From: Sipunculus nudus
Lineage: Eukaryota; Annelida; Sipuncula; Golfingiida; Sipunculidae
Length of the DNA stretch: 64,000 nucleotides
Direction: 5' to 3'
Assembly (NCBI GenBank): GCA_026874595.1
Contig: CM049311.1
Span: forward strand, 54,749,676 to 54,813,675
Positions within the stretch are counted from its first letter, which is position 1. Each line of letters begins with the position of its first letter. Under the pieces are notes generated by a model. The model did not search any database, was not told where the DNA came from, and saw nothing but the letters and a program-made list of their open reading frames with translations. Of this stretch, positions 10,681 to 23,035 are shown one piece after another. The translations under genes and the position numbers were made by a program.

Positions 10681-13600
10681 CACTCTATTCCCCTTGTCAC
10701 TTAATCCATGCCTCACTTCACCCATCCCACTCTGATTTTTGTGGATACACAGTCGCTTGTCGACTATCCATATTCTAGTTTTAATATGTCCTAGTCTGAA
10801 ACTTGCAAGTCGGAAACGTCCATTTTGCTGAAATCATAATGACTAAGGTAGATATGCAGGACTTAAAGAGGATCAATATTAATTTTTAAAAATAAACCTC
10901 CATTCATACTCCCAAACTTTGCACAGGTTCACATTAGGCCTGTAGGGCTTGTTATGATTTAGCTTGTATATTAAATAATCAATATGAAAATGGATATACT
11001 GTGTGGTGGGATCACAAAAATGGAACTGCTGCAAAATGATGAAAAAACAATGATTGTGAAAAGTTAGCCATGTGAATATGAAGCCAACCACAGTAGTTAT
11101 CAGCTAGTCTTGACTGTTTTACCGTATGGGGTGGCACAGCTTAATAGTGGAATGCTGGTGCCTCCTTATAGTGGATATGATAACCCAGACTGGATTACTA
11201 AAAAGCCCATCTAGTCTGATCTATTGTCTTTATTGTTAATATATATGGATTTTAACATCTATTTTATCAGTAAACAAAGAGTGTGCCAAATCTGTTTATC
11301 CATTTACTGTGAGCTTGTCTGCTATTAGAGTTATTAGATTGAAGCGCTCAGTTCCAAACTGTGTTTCTGTTAATATTTCAATAATTTATTTGAGTATTAA
11401 GAATGGGATTGTAATGTTTGATGAAATCGGGGGAATGTTAATGAATGTCACTTCAAGGGTGGTTCGTAGGGATCTAGTCCAGAAAACGTAGAAGAGTAGC
11501 TTTGTATTAGTGACACCTGTCGGTGTTTAATGGCACTTAGTATTCAGGGGTTCCTTGCACTGACATTAAAAATAATATTTTTGTTAAATATTCATTTTTT
11601 AACAAGAAAAAACCTTGATCTTTAAAAGTATATCTGTTAAAATATGTGGCTCTTTTTTTCCCTGTACAGAACCCATATAGTTGGCATATTAACCAAAACA
11701 CAGCAGGTGACCAGGCCCAGGGAAAATGTGTTTTGCGTGGTGACTGGTGAATCAGTTCTCTGTTCCTGAGTACATAAGCTAGCATCTCATATAAAAGAAA
11801 ACAGAACATTTTGGGTAAATTTTTTAAATAACATACCAAGAGCTCTTCTTGGTACTGGTGACTGGCCTTTAAATATTATGCTGTTCTTACGGACTGCTTC
11901 ACAAAATCAGATTATTTTACATGGTGTAGTTTGCAGGTAACACCTGTGTTGTTTCATGGATAACTCTGCTTGTATAATTTTGAAACTTCCTGTATAAATG
12001 TGACATCGCAAACTCTTATGTGTTCAATGAAAACTAAATTCACACCGGACATTTAATGTCTACAATTATGAACATGAGTTTTCTTTTTTTCAAAGGCATA
12101 TTTTTTCTTAGATTCTTAACAAAGAGTTTGCATGTTGGCAGATAATTCTGCACATGTTTCTGAAACGGCCATTTCAGCCATCATGTTTGTGGAATGTGTA
12201 ATGTTGTTCCCCAACCAGAAGCTCACTGTGGTGTCTTCTGACAAAGGGTCTGGTTTTTAGATGAAATGTCAGTATGAGCACTTTAGAAACAGCTTGCACT
12301 GTTTAGTTGATTGTATTGCTGAAATAATTTTTTTGCTAATAATGTTTTTACTATTTATGGGTACCTCTCCTTTCTTGGGGCTTTAAAAAAAATGTTAATA
12401 CATGTTCAGTTGTGCACAGATATATAACATGGTGAGCCAGGCATATTTGTCTGCTGGTAGCTTTGAACCAAAGGTATGTCTACATTGATGTTGTTCAGTA
12501 CAACTTACTTTGCATTGCAAACACTGGGGGGGGGGGGGGGGGGGGGGGGGCACTTAACTTAATGCTCCATGGATCCTCCATAAAAGTGCATATTTCATGT
12601 TTTTCCCTGACCAGTAACAAGAATTTAGATATCTGCAGTCTGTGAATGTTACATGTATGTTACATAGGCGGGAATAAGGCGTTGAATTATAAAACCAACT
12701 GACAATTTATGGTTTGGATGAGATAAGTATATGATAGTAGCAAATTTCACCAACAAAACCTAGGTTTAAAATCTGTTACGATTTTAAGGTTAGTAAACAG
12801 ATAAGCTAGGACACCCCCTCAGCAAGAAACTAGTCATTGGAATATCTGCTTTATGTACAGCATACCTTAATATCACCTGTTCTACATCACAAGCTGTATT
12901 TATGTTCCCGAGCATCTCATTAATGTGGTAACCTAGCAGCCACCCTTTAAAGACTGGTCTGTATAGTTCGTACTTTACAGATGAGTATGAAGATAACTAT
13001 GTGGTGGTAGTTTTGTTATTCTGGAGTTTTCTGATTTTAAGGTTTTGTACATATTTGATTAAGAATGAACTTAACGTCAGAGATAAGAACGCTAGACCAC
13101 TGACTGTTCCTGCTGAGATCATAAGACTCTATCATACGCTTCTTTGAAGATTATTCAACCATTATAATATACGTTAAGATAAAATAAATGAAAACTGTAA
13201 AATAGCAGTTTTGATGATACATTCACAGGTTGAGACACATTAACCTGCATCTTGTTCAGTCTGCAAAGAGTACAAACCCAAGTGTAAAAGGATTTAATGG
13301 TGTCGCAAGAGGCATCAGGCCAGATTGGTTTTTACAATGTCAGACATGAGCCCTGCAGATGTAAGGCTCTAGCAAAGATTGATATAAAAGAAAGGCACAT
13401 ATTTCGAATTTAGTCACACACTCCACTGGCAAAAAATAATTTCGTATATGAATATCCATGGTTAAAAAATACCATTAAGGCAGAAAACTACGTCACGCAT
13501 GTATACCTAAGTCAGTGACAGGGCCGTTGTAAGAACTGCCTCCGGTTAGTTTGGGTTGAAAGTGTTTAGGCCTTATGTGATGAATTTAATATGCTTCGTG

Positions 13601-14160
13601 ACAGTAGTTCCCTCTTGCATTAATTCTCTGTGCAGAAATCCCAAGCAATGAAAGTCACCAAAAGGCCAATGAAAAATGCGCCACTTGGTAAAAATCAACT
13701 CAGATTAGCCGTAATCATATTAACTGACAACAATGATAGAAACAGGTGGGAACTGAAGAAGGTCGTGTTTATTTTTCAGTGATTCACATGGCTTTAGCGC
13801 ATTATACCAGAGTTGTCAGTTGTTAGCTATTGACTACATTGTTGTAAAGGGGCCGCCTGCATTAAGTTTGGAACTAGTTTAATGACAGTTTTTGCCTCCA
13901 ATGGGAGCATTCCAAGAGATGCAGTTTCTTTGATCTCAGTAGCTGGAGAGACTTGTGACGTACCTTGTATAATCATGTTATAGATATAGTTCTTGTGTGG
14001 TGTTCCTATTTCACGAACCTCAAAGTCAGTGTGCACTCCAGTTTATGTGCGCCATTTCCAGTTGACTTGTCTTGTAAATGAATGAATCGTGATTTGTTTG
14101 ATGCATGCCTGTGAATTTTTTTCTCAATAAACTATGTTTTCATAAATGCTTGTGTGTTTT
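10680..14160. other. Intergenic, no supported gene
   Basis: Only short open frames without recognisable domains are present. Noted features are a G25 homopolymer at 12526-12550 and an AATAAA motif at 14126-14131. The latter could end an unrecognised transcript, but no exon upstream can be supported. Confidence 0.55.
12526..12550. repeat. Poly-G run (25 G)
   Basis: Uninterrupted G25 on the + strand. Several other G or C runs of 15-21 bases occur in the window, for example at 14252, 15118, 26190 and 61076. Confidence 0.95.
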
Positions 14161-15060
14161 TTTCATCGGATCGGAGGAGTCTATAAAGTACCGGGGTACC
14201 GCAAGGTTCGATTCTGGGAATTTTCTTTAAAAACTTTTTTTATCACTCCCCGGGGGGGGGGGGGGGGGGCTCTTTTGATCTGGAGAACAAACTAAACATT
14301 CATGAGACTGTTCTCATTAAAAGGGTGCATATCATGTATTTGAGCATGGATGAAGGTAAAAAGACGTAAACTAAACAAAGATATGACTTAAGTTATTAGA
14401 TTGGTACTAACTTTCACCTAAAGAAAATTGAGGATCTTACAGTAAAGATGGTGATGATATCTTAATGTGTAAGTAACATTGGTATTTATAAGGATTGTAC
14501 ACTTAGGGGTAGAGAGTATTATGAAGTATGCTCTTCCTCATATCTCGATTTTAAAGCGATTGTTTAGGATGAAACACTATACAGATACAAGGAAAATCTT
14601 AGCTCAAGTATTAGTCGTGGGCAGGGACGATTGTTGCAACAGGGTACTCGTTGGTGTGTTCCAGAATGAATTTAACCGTTTGAAGTGAAGTTAAGAAAAT
14701 GTGCGGTCCAATGTAACAGGTCTAAAATATATGACCACATTTCGCCCTCACTGAAAGCCCTTCACTGGCAGAAAATTCCACACACAAGATCCTAGTACTA
14801 ACCTTTAAGGGCATTAAGGGAACAGCCCCAGAAAATCTTATTGAAGCTCTTATATTAAATCATAATAAACGGTTAAGGTTAGCCACAGGTTTAATTTGTT
14901 TTCAACTCTAGGATCTAGGCTTTGGGATGCTTCACCTCAGAGTCTCCAGAAAAATATGACATGTCTACTGTGAATTGTTTAAGTCAGGACTAAATACTCA
15001 TTAATTTAAACTCTGTTATGATTGTTACGCGCCATTGACTATGTTAGTATAAAAGTGCGC
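14160..15060 (+). mobile_element. Degenerate non-LTR retrotransposon (LINE), 3' part of reverse transcriptase
   Basis: Around 14197-14235 the sequence encodes GVPQGSILGIFF, the reverse-transcriptase motif around box 4. The frame at 14479-14688 contains KILAQVLVVGRDDCCNRVLV, matching the thumb region in which LINEs have a SRLDYCN-like motif. Around 14745-14830 SLKALHWQKIP and, in another frame, ILVLTFKGIKGTAPENL match the conserved ALHWLP/FK-LH-APxYL tail. Near 14915, GSRLWDASPQSLQKN completes the pattern. The motifs lie in the correct order but in different frames with stops, and a G18 run interrupts them. This is a truncated, dead copy of a CR1/Jockey-like LINE; the clade is uncertain. Confidence 0.8.
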
Positions 15061-15116
15061 TATATTAAGTGATAATTGTAATTGTTTTGTCAGTGAAGTG
15101 CATTTCAGTCATTATG

Positions 15117-15800
15117 TCCCCCCCCCCCCCCCCCCCCCAGGGGAGACATATTGTTTTCAGTGCGATAGTCTGCCGTCGACCGCATATTTTGCCTCCAAAA
15201 TTAAAAAAAATTATTGTTCCAAACAAATTCCAGTTGGAGTTCCGGTGCACTTGACATTCATCTTTAAGGTCAAATCAGCCGAAATATAAAGTTTTATTGT
15301 GAACCCCATAACTTTTGAAGTATGTCCTATATTGTCCTCGAATTTGGTACACCAGTTGTTTCTACCAAGTCTAGGAGGAGAACCCAGTGACCTTGACCAG
15401 GATCTTCAAGGTCAAATCAGCCGAATTATTTTTATTGTCTTGTGAATATGATAGCTTTCGAAGGGCTGCATATCTTGCCTCAAAACTTTAAACACTCATT
15501 GTTCCTACCAAAATCTCCTCGGAGTTCGAAATCCAGTGACCTTGACCTTGACCATTAAGGTCAAATAAATTCAATCCAGGGTTATTTTGACCCCATAACT
15601 TTGGAAGTACCGAATATATTTTCTTCAAATTTGACACATAAGTTCTTTCTGCCAAAATCTCATTGGAGTTTGAAAAGCGAAAACCTTGACCTTCAAAGTG
15701 AAATCTGCTGAAATCTAGAATCATTGTTTTAAAATTGAGCATATTTTACCCCAAATGTTTTGGGATGGCCCATAGAGGGGAGACATACGTCTGTTTTTGC
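15117..15800. repeat. Degenerate tandem repeat with AGGTCAAATCAGCCGAA units
   Basis: Three diverged units of roughly 140-155 bp carry aaggtcaaatcagccgaa (near 15267, 15408 and, weaker, 15557) followed by ccccataacttt-gaagta. The block begins at a C21 run (15118-15138) next to ggggagacata, and a second ggggagacata lies at its far end (about 15778). It looks like a dispersed non-coding repeat. Confidence 0.6.
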
Positions 15801-16584
15801 GCTGCAAAAACAAAGCCATTCTAGTTCTGTATTATTTCAGCACACCTGTGAGCTGTCCGGCCGTTGTATCTCTTCCGTTTGTTAACACTTACAGCTATTC
15901 TCCACAATGGCTGGCAAGATCATCCTTGAATTTTGTATACAAGTGTAATATTGGCCGTGTTCACCTCAAACCGAAATTGGTGGTACTCCCCTCTTCCCTT
16001 TCGGTGAGTGTTGTGCGTTTTTTAGCTAAGCTGCAAAAAGTGCTCTTGCGGGGCCGTTCCTGGCCTGTCAGTGTTCTAGTTATTTAAGTAAAGGAAAGCG
16101 CCTCCTCCTCAGATATATTCATGTCATCATGTAAAGTTTGAGCAAAGTTGAATGATTCGAACCAGTTGTAAGAATCATTTCAAGCAACTTTGGAAATAGA
16201 TATTTGGAAGGTTTTCGCGCCTCACTGCATTTTTGTTCATGGCCTGCACCTTTAGAGGGCATTGTTCTTATTCCATTTTGGATCATTGTTAATTTCTCTA
16301 CCCATTTTATCTATAAGGGTCTCTTAAATATCTGTAAATATTTTTTTACTTCAGGTTTCTTTAATTTAACTGAACTGCTGCATTTGATCCCTGGTTGATT
16401 GTGTATTCTTAACACCAGCTGGTTGTACAGTTTCCTCAGTATTTCACATTTGGTATTGATTTGGTCTGATGAGTTTCATTGTGATGAAAATAAATAATTA
16501 TTCTTCAGTTTTTGGAAGCATAAACAAGAATATATTTTGAGATGACAAAATTTCGAAAAAATGATAAAACGATTGACTATATAT
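15800..16584. other. Intergenic, no gene seen
   Basis: Open frames of up to 96 codons exist but have no recognisable domain or splice context. The stretch ends at the left LTR of element B. Confidence 0.5.
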
Positions 16585-16786
16585 TGTCGCAGGGGACAAG
16601 GATTTCGTCCTCACCTTGTCTAGGCTGCGAAATATATCAGTTGTCCGTCTTGGATCCACTTGTCTTAGTCATCTTGTTCCATTTGCGTAAGGCTCTCTTC
16701 TGATTGGCTGTTGCTATGACACCGGGTGTTAGGAAAAGATATTTCTCGTGTCAAACAAACACTTTATATAATCTGTCCCTACTAGA
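16585..16786 (-). repeat. Element B LTR (3' LTR of the minus-strand element)
   Basis: It starts tgtcgcaggggacaagg, as the element A LTR does, and ends near ccctactaga. On the minus strand a TATA-like TATATAAAG lies near the beginning and GACAAG/GTGAGG, a consensus splice donor, lies near the end. Confidence 0.85.
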
Positions 16787-16855
16787 CTCATCCTCCTTTC
16801 GAGGAATAGGTTTTCACCATGATGGGTGCAGATAATTCAACTATTCATAAGTTTA

Positions 16856-16950
16856 GAGGAGAGAGCGGAGCCGCTCCTCTGTACATTCCGGTAATGACAT
16901 GGTCATGTTAGAGGTACCAGTGAGAAGAGCGAAGCCGTTCTCTCTGGTCA
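16856..16950 (-). other. Two conserved hairpins in the element B 3' untranslated region
   Basis: The first has the core gagagcggagccgctcctct (16861-16880). The second, 16916-16948, pairs ACCAG with CTGGT and GAGAA with TTCTC around a small loop. Both have counterparts between the TatD ORF and the polypurine tract in element A. Confidence 0.6.
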
Positions 16951-16964
16951 ACTTACAATACTAT

Positions 16965-17195
16965 TCAGCGGAATAAAACCTGTTGTGTTGCTGCATTGAC
17001 TGGCCAGATTAAGCACGGTACTCTCTGTGATATTTCGGCATGATGACATTCGCTCCAGGACTTGGCCAATATCCCAGGGTGTTTGAGAGAAGTATGGAGC
17101 ATCAGTCTCGAGTACACCTTGTCCAAAGAAATCTGAGAGAGGGAGGACCTGAAAAAAGAATTTCTAAACGGACGTTTACTCAATGTACATAACAA
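16965..17195 (-). pseudogene. Remnant of the element-borne TatD ORF (C-terminal third)
   Basis: The minus-strand translation gives RSSLSQISLDKV and, after a frameshift, ETDAPYFSQTPWDIGQVLE and then CRNITESTVLNLA. These align residue by residue with the last ~65 residues of the TatD ORF in element A (RSTLSRFPLDKL, ESDAPYLCRTPWDI, CRNVPESTLLHLA). The upstream two thirds of the ORF are missing: the integrase tail ends only about 40 bp away, where element A has about 1.3 kb. Its presence shows that the TatD ORF predates the split of the two elements. Confidence 0.85.
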
Positions 17196-17238
17196 ATAAA
17201 GATGGCCTTATCCTGACCGTGATGTTAATAGGAATACC

Positions 17239-18049
17239 TTAACTAACAAATTCCTTGAGGCGAGGAGGACGACGCACCTTCATTCCCCTGGAAGTTGTTC
17301 TACTTGTATCCTCGGAACCGCTGTTTCTAGGGATACATTGCTGTCTCTCTGAGAGGACAATGTCACCCATATTAGCCTTTCTACCAACAGACAGATCCCG
17401 ATGTGAGTCTGGCAGAGTCATGCCGACCAAAGGCTCACCAAAAATGCTGGCTGTGGACTTACCAGAATCATTTTGTTCAACCTCCCAAGCCTTCGACTGT
17501 GCCTTTGTGCCTGCCAAGGCTTCCAAATCGCCATCACTGACCTGGTCATCAGATATACAACCAAGAGGCCCCAGAGGAGTATCCCCATCAACCAATTCCG
17601 CTTGCTGATCTGACTCGACATTGTCTTCCTAGCGCTCTTCTTGGTGTATCCATGTCATTCTCTTGACCTGCAATCCAGGGTTCTGGGTTTTTTACTGCAG
17701 AATTTTCCTTGGTAGAGTCTTGGCTCTATGTGAAAAGCAGCATGGTAAACTTGGAGTTCTGCCGTTTCTTAAGTTGTGAAGTTTCACCGCTGGCTTCTTA
17801 TTGCGACTGCGAACGAAGCAGGACATTACATACGAAGCGAACCTTTCCCATCTTGTACCAAAGGAAGGACCTTTTCAAGCGAGTCTTGTCACCTCCGAAA
17901 TGGCCTGTAGTACGACAATAATGACAGAAGTGAAGAACTTTTTCTTTGAGGGATAATTGCCGCGCTGGGCTCGCTCCCCTTCCACAAATAGAAGAGAAAA
18001 CCATTCTTTTGCTGTTGCCGGGGGTATATCCAAACATGCTTGGTAGCAT
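17239..18049 (-). pseudogene. Element B integrase remnant
   Basis: It contains VLHFCHYCRTTGHFGGDKT (zinc-binding start of integrase, about 17880-17950). At the other end are one copy of the PLVGMTLPDSHR motif and the terminal MKVRRPPRLKEFV. The DD35E catalytic core is deleted: sequence matching element A at about 46967 joins directly to sequence matching about 47570. At the pol/integrase junction this copy reads GHFGGDKT in one frame, without the extra G seen in element A. Confidence 0.8.
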
Positions 18050-18918
18050 TGTAGAGATGCACACTCAAGGAACACACACACAGACAACTCCAGTTAGAGT
18101 GAAGCCGTGTTTAATTTATTCCAAGTAATGACAACTTTATAATACAAGAGTGATAAACCCAAGAGAACTGGCTTGTGCTCAGTTCGGCTCTCGGTCCTAC
18201 TCTGCCGCCCGGTCGTGATTTTTCGTCTAACTAGAATCTAACAATATATTTCAACCAATCAAACCTTAGACCAAGGATACATGAATAAACATCAGAACAA
18301 TTATAATCAATTATCAATCCAACAAGTAATCTAGGAGGTGCCACCCCTGCGGGCCGTGTCACTTACGTGGTTCAATTAACATCACAAGGAAGTGCCAGGC
18401 GGCCCGGCGGGGGGAACTCACACATTTAGGAAACTGTCAACGTAATTGCGTAATCCGGATGCCAGTACCTGGCAGATTGAATGAATTGCTCATTGAGGCT
18501 TATAATTAAACATACACTGAGTCCCGACTAAGCTTTGGCAGCTGTACATACAATTGTTCAATAACAATACAAATTTAAGCTTTTAGTAATCCATGGCTAT
18601 ATACATTTATACACAATTGGTTTTACATTTTAGGGAACCGAGCGGCATTCATTGCTTCTAGGGGAATACGCAAAATTACTGCCCATATCTATTCTACTTG
18701 ATATACATATAGGAGATGCTAACATAAATATAAATGATATCAGAATGTTCATGAATATACGAAATAATGTTATTACAATAATTACTGGATACCTAGCAAA
18801 TACAATCTTCAATGAATATTCTTATATATGATATTGTGTATATCATTACAAATTACATACATCGAATACAATTATTAATATATGATACCTTTGAATATTC
18901 TCCTTAGGGAATATTACA
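18050..18918 (-). repeat. Solo LTR of an unrelated family nested in element B
   Basis: It is an 869-bp insertion that begins TGTAGAGATG and ends AATATTACA (TG...CA, with TGTA/TACA inverted ends). It is flanked by GCAT on both sides (18046-18049 and 18919-18922). Element B pol sequence is continuous across the insertion. On the minus strand AATAAA lies at 18115-18120, about 70 bp before the end, consistent with an R-U5 end and minus orientation. There is no internal coding region, as expected of a solo LTR left by recombination. Confidence 0.75.
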
Positions 18919-18922
18919 GCAT

Positions 18923-19980
18923 GACTGCAGATGTACAACTCTGCTTGCGTTGGATCTTCTTTTTCCAACCAGCAGAATATTGGACTCATGTGAAGATCCT
19001 CCTCCTGAAGCTTTTCAGAGGTATAAGAAGGGAGCCAATTAAATAGTGATGCCTCACGGACTTGTCCTGTATCATCAGGGAGGTCTTCTACCCATCAGCT
19101 GGAACATCTTTGGAATCTGATGTGTACCTTGTACTGGTATCCTCAGCTACAGAAAGCTTAGCCGACTGTTGCATGAATTCCGGATTTGGAGGACCTAATG
19201 AGCCTGTACTAACGGGAAGCTCACCGGCCCTCCTGCCATATACAGGTTTACAACAGCCGATTACAACAGCTTGTTTTTCGGATAAAGCTTTTTTTTGGTG
19301 TCTTGGAAGAGGTCACGCAGATGCTCCGGCATCTCCTCTGAAAGTCCTAGAAAGGGCTTTGCTCCTTCTCTTTGGTTCAGAATGCGGGTAAGCTCTGCCG
19401 ACACATCACCTTTGCCAACAGAATTTTCTTGCCCGATGGGAGCTTCAGTGATCTCTGTACTAGGCACCGAACTTAGCGTAGCCGAATTAGCGCCTATTCC
19501 AGAGACAGTCTGTTCCCAATAAAGCACCTGCACACGTGATGGATGGGTTGCAATTCCATCCAGGATCAATGACTTCAGTAGGCTCACTGGCTCCTCCAAC
19601 ATTATAATTACGATGCAAAGTCACATGATCGGCTGTCATATTGATGACTCGAACAAAACCTTGATTCTGCTTGAGTGTACAGGAAATAAGAAGTGATTCA
19701 CAGTCCTCCCTTGGCTGGACAACATAATCGTGAATCTTTGCAAAACGCGATGACACCACTGTGCGTTGTTTGGTGACCACTTCAAAAACTGAGTAGTAAT
19801 CACCTCTCACATTTCTCTGATATGATGCAGCTATGCTTTCCTCAGGCATCAAAAGGACGTTCCTGGCGAGATCTACTTCACACTTAATCCCTGACAGAAA
19901 ATCAAGGCCGAGAATCACTGGATTTGTGACATCTGCCACGTTGACTTCTGAGTCATATTCATGTTTCCCGACTTAATTCT
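18923..19980 (-). pseudogene. Element B pol remnant (protease and flanks; RT/RNase H deleted)
   Basis: Residues such as VILGLDFLSGIKCEVDLARN and QPREDCESLLISCTL match the post-protease region of element A. PEHLRDLFQDTKK marks the point where the reverse transcriptase should begin. Instead, sequence equivalent to the RNase H-integrase linker follows, so about 1.5 kb including all RT and RNase H motifs has been lost. Confidence 0.82.
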
Positions 19981-20269
19981 TATTCCATGGACCTTTATAG
20001 CAGATATACTAGACACATACCCCTTCTAAATGACACTATGAAGTACTTGCACTTTATCTGGTAATGTCGTTACCAGGCTCACACTCACTATGGTTACTTA
20101 GGCAGCACTGTCAACGACTGCCGAAGTGGAAATTCCATTTCAAGACACAGGGACGATGAAATTCAATCCTTGGGATTTCCTTACCATAATCTCAGGGAGA
20201 CATTCACTTTCTGATATGGTTTCTTAAGTTATATTTTTGGACTGTTCACCTTCATTTTGGTTTTCTTGT

Positions 20270-21694
20270 TTGCACCAAGTCATCCCCTTTGCTGTCTGAA
20301 GTGACTACTTTGTTATTCTCTATGTAAAATTCCAAGTGGGTGGAGCCCTGGCCTTCAGACTCTTTTAAATCCGACTTATTGTGATCCACTGGGGCGACCT
20401 TGGGCTTTAGACATTCCTTCCTCATATTTCCTTTCTCATGACAGCTGAAGCATTAAAGGGGACAGGTGAGTAGGCGACTGCTGTGTTGGTGATTCACAGG
20501 GCGACCGACGTGGAGGTGTTTGCGGACGCATGAAAGATCTCAACATTGACTCCAGGTTTTCCATACGACTGGTGAACTCCCTCCGAAGATTGGGAACTTC
20601 AGACTGTTGATTGCAAGAATTAAGGACCTTGCTTTTACCTTAGGCTTTCTGGTCTACTGAAACTGGTTGTTCTGTCTCACTTGAGAAGACATATGTTTCA
20701 ACATAGCTTACTTTGAGAGATAATAAATTAGTGGAACCATACAATGACTTCCTGTTATAAACGGCGTCATTCAAATATTTGACAGCTTTGTTTATTGTCT
20801 TGGAATATTTCATCATGGCGTTTTAAACTGTTTTTTCTTCTCACAGCCATTGGAAAAATGCTCAACCACGATCTGATTGGTGGTGGATTCTTTTACTCCA
20901 TTGCAGCCCTCTAGGGCCTGCATGTTGATCCTCTGACTGAACTCTTTAATTGATTCATCATCTCTCTGCTTCGGTCACCTTGCCAAAGACGCGGTTTCTT
21001 TGAAGCCAAATCTTGAATCCAATTCTTTGCGAAGATTCTTATAATCCGTATAGATTTCCATTTCCCTCACGAAATCTTATGCTTTTCCTGACAGACAATC
21101 CACAGGGCATCAGCTTTCTTTTTATTTGACCATCTGTAACGGTCTGCCATGCGTTTAAATTGCTATATAAAGGAGTGCCACGTCTTATCACCATTAAATG
21201 CTGGCAGTTTTGGTGCCCGTGGACTCTGGTAGTGCCTTTTTTGTCGCCTAGATGGTGAACGCCTATCAGATGATCCTGAAGTATCCATTGTATGGTGCCT
21301 GTGTCTCCTCCCATGCCTCCTAGTATGCCTGCTCCTGTCTGGACTAGTATTTCTGCTGTGGTTACGGCGACACCTAGATCTGTCACTAGATGTATCACTG
21401 GTACTGCGGTGGTGACGTCGACCTCTCTCTCTTTCTAGTCCTGGCGGTGATGGCTCTCCCTTGAGTACCGCATTCTTTCTTCACTCCTGCTACTGCTAGC
21501 ACTAAGGTTGCGACTATCGCTTTTATGGGTGGGTTGATATTCTCTTCGAAAACTTGCACAGTCATGGTTTGAATTAGGACTACTGCTACTTGGTGGCTTA
21601 GCATAGCGGTAATGACCAGCTGCGAAAGGAGAACATGTGGCTGGTAAAAACTGAATAATGTCATCAATAGAAACGGTATGGAGATTTAATGACA
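20270..21694 (-). pseudogene. Element B gag remnant
   Basis: The start MSLNLHTVSIDDIIQFLP corresponds to the gag N-terminus of element A, followed by an RS-rich stretch. The zinc knuckle near 20410-20455 reads CFSCHEKGNMRKEC, with Asn where CCHC knuckles have His. The slippery heptamer ttttaaa (+ strand, about 20362) is kept, but the downstream stem found in element A is disrupted by a deletion of about 11 bp. Many frameshifts are present. Confidence 0.8.
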
Positions 21695-21728
21695 TTGTGA
21701 GGGAGACAGCTGGTAAAAAAATCACCAA

Positions 21729-23016
21729 AGAAGAGAAATTCTGGGTTTGGAATATATCAAAATAAATATGGAAGGAAATGTGGCAATTATTGTGCAGTTA
21801 TAGTTACTGTCATGTTCAGGGGGCCTTTGTACACAGAAAAAAATGTGACCATAAGTGCTTTAAGTAACAATTTTAATATAAAATGAAAGCAGCTTTGAGT
21901 AAGCCAGTCAGTAAATCAAGCTAATAAATGTTAAAATGCTGTAATTAACTATAATCTTAATGTCTACCAATGCAGAAACAAATGAGTAATCAAAATAGTC
22001 TAAGCAACAAGTTAAGTGCTAAAGGGTTACTCATAAGCTATCACATGCATATATGACAACAATAGCTACAGTAGGCCAAGGTAGCTACTATCAGTATAGC
22101 ACAATTTCAGTGATATATAACTGTGGGTAACAGTTAAACTTGCACCCTTAAGACTTAATTGAATGGTATATGTATTCGTAATGGACTAATTGTTCTGCTA
22201 AGAAAAACTGTTGATAAGCTGATATATGGAAAAAACAATATACTCTTGATCAAAATAGTTTGTTTATAGCAGGCTACACACATGCACAAAAAAGGCAGTC
22301 TTTCTGGGTGAAGTGACAAATTATGGTTACATATGCAAGATTATGAATGTGCAGAATGCAAGCAAAAGGCAGAGAAACAGGTGGGGTTAATTGTATGACT
22401 GGTTTAACAATAAGCAGATAAAAAAAGCTATGTAGTACATTATATAACTGCTTTTACCATAAGTAGATAAATATTTTATTTATTGTACAGCAATCATCAA
22501 TATGTGCTAATGACTGTGACAGAGAATATTAATTTATTGCTGAAGTCTTAAAAATATACTGGATTAAATGGCTTTAATTATACAAATATATTCACCTCTG
22601 AATAACAAAATTGACAGGAACTTTAGTTGCAAAAACTGCTGACAGATGGCAGGAACGGTCGACCATCTGTCAATTGCATTGAACTGGATTTAACATTATC
22701 ATCAAGCGGCTGGCAGATGGCAGCACATCTCGGAGAAGTAGAGGACTTTCACAACTTTCCAGGAACGAAAGAAAAAAGTAATGATGACAGATTCAAACTT
22801 ATATATGATCGATTTCTTACTCGATCTGGCTTAAAAAAAAAAGAAAACATTGATCATAATCACTTATAGGGCTCTGTGCGCTGCACAGAGAACTCGCGAA
22901 ATCAGCCGAGTTCAGGGAGAGACAAATATGGCGGTCTATCCTTGAAAATTAATGGGCCGTTTCTGACGATTTTAGTGGCAGAAATAGACACTACTGTGGG
23001 TAATGGCCACCCGCAC
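21729..23016 (-). other. Element B 5' untranslated leader
   Basis: This is non-coding AT-rich sequence between the gag start and the primer-binding site, about 1.3 kb long. Element A also has a long leader (about 1.8 kb). Confidence 0.6.
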
Positions 23017-23034
23017 TGTGGAACCTCGTCGCCA
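23017..23034 (-). other. Element B primer-binding site
   Basis: On the minus strand TGGCGACGAGG starts one base inside the LTR. Element A has TGGCGACGAAG at the same place. TGG pairs with the universal CCA tRNA end; the tRNA species was not identified. Confidence 0.65.
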
Positions 23035-23035
23035 T

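Noticed and set aside
14205-14222. GGTTCGATTC resembling a tRNA B box
   Set aside because: It is the codon sequence for the LINE motif PQGSI, and no A box or cloverleaf is present.
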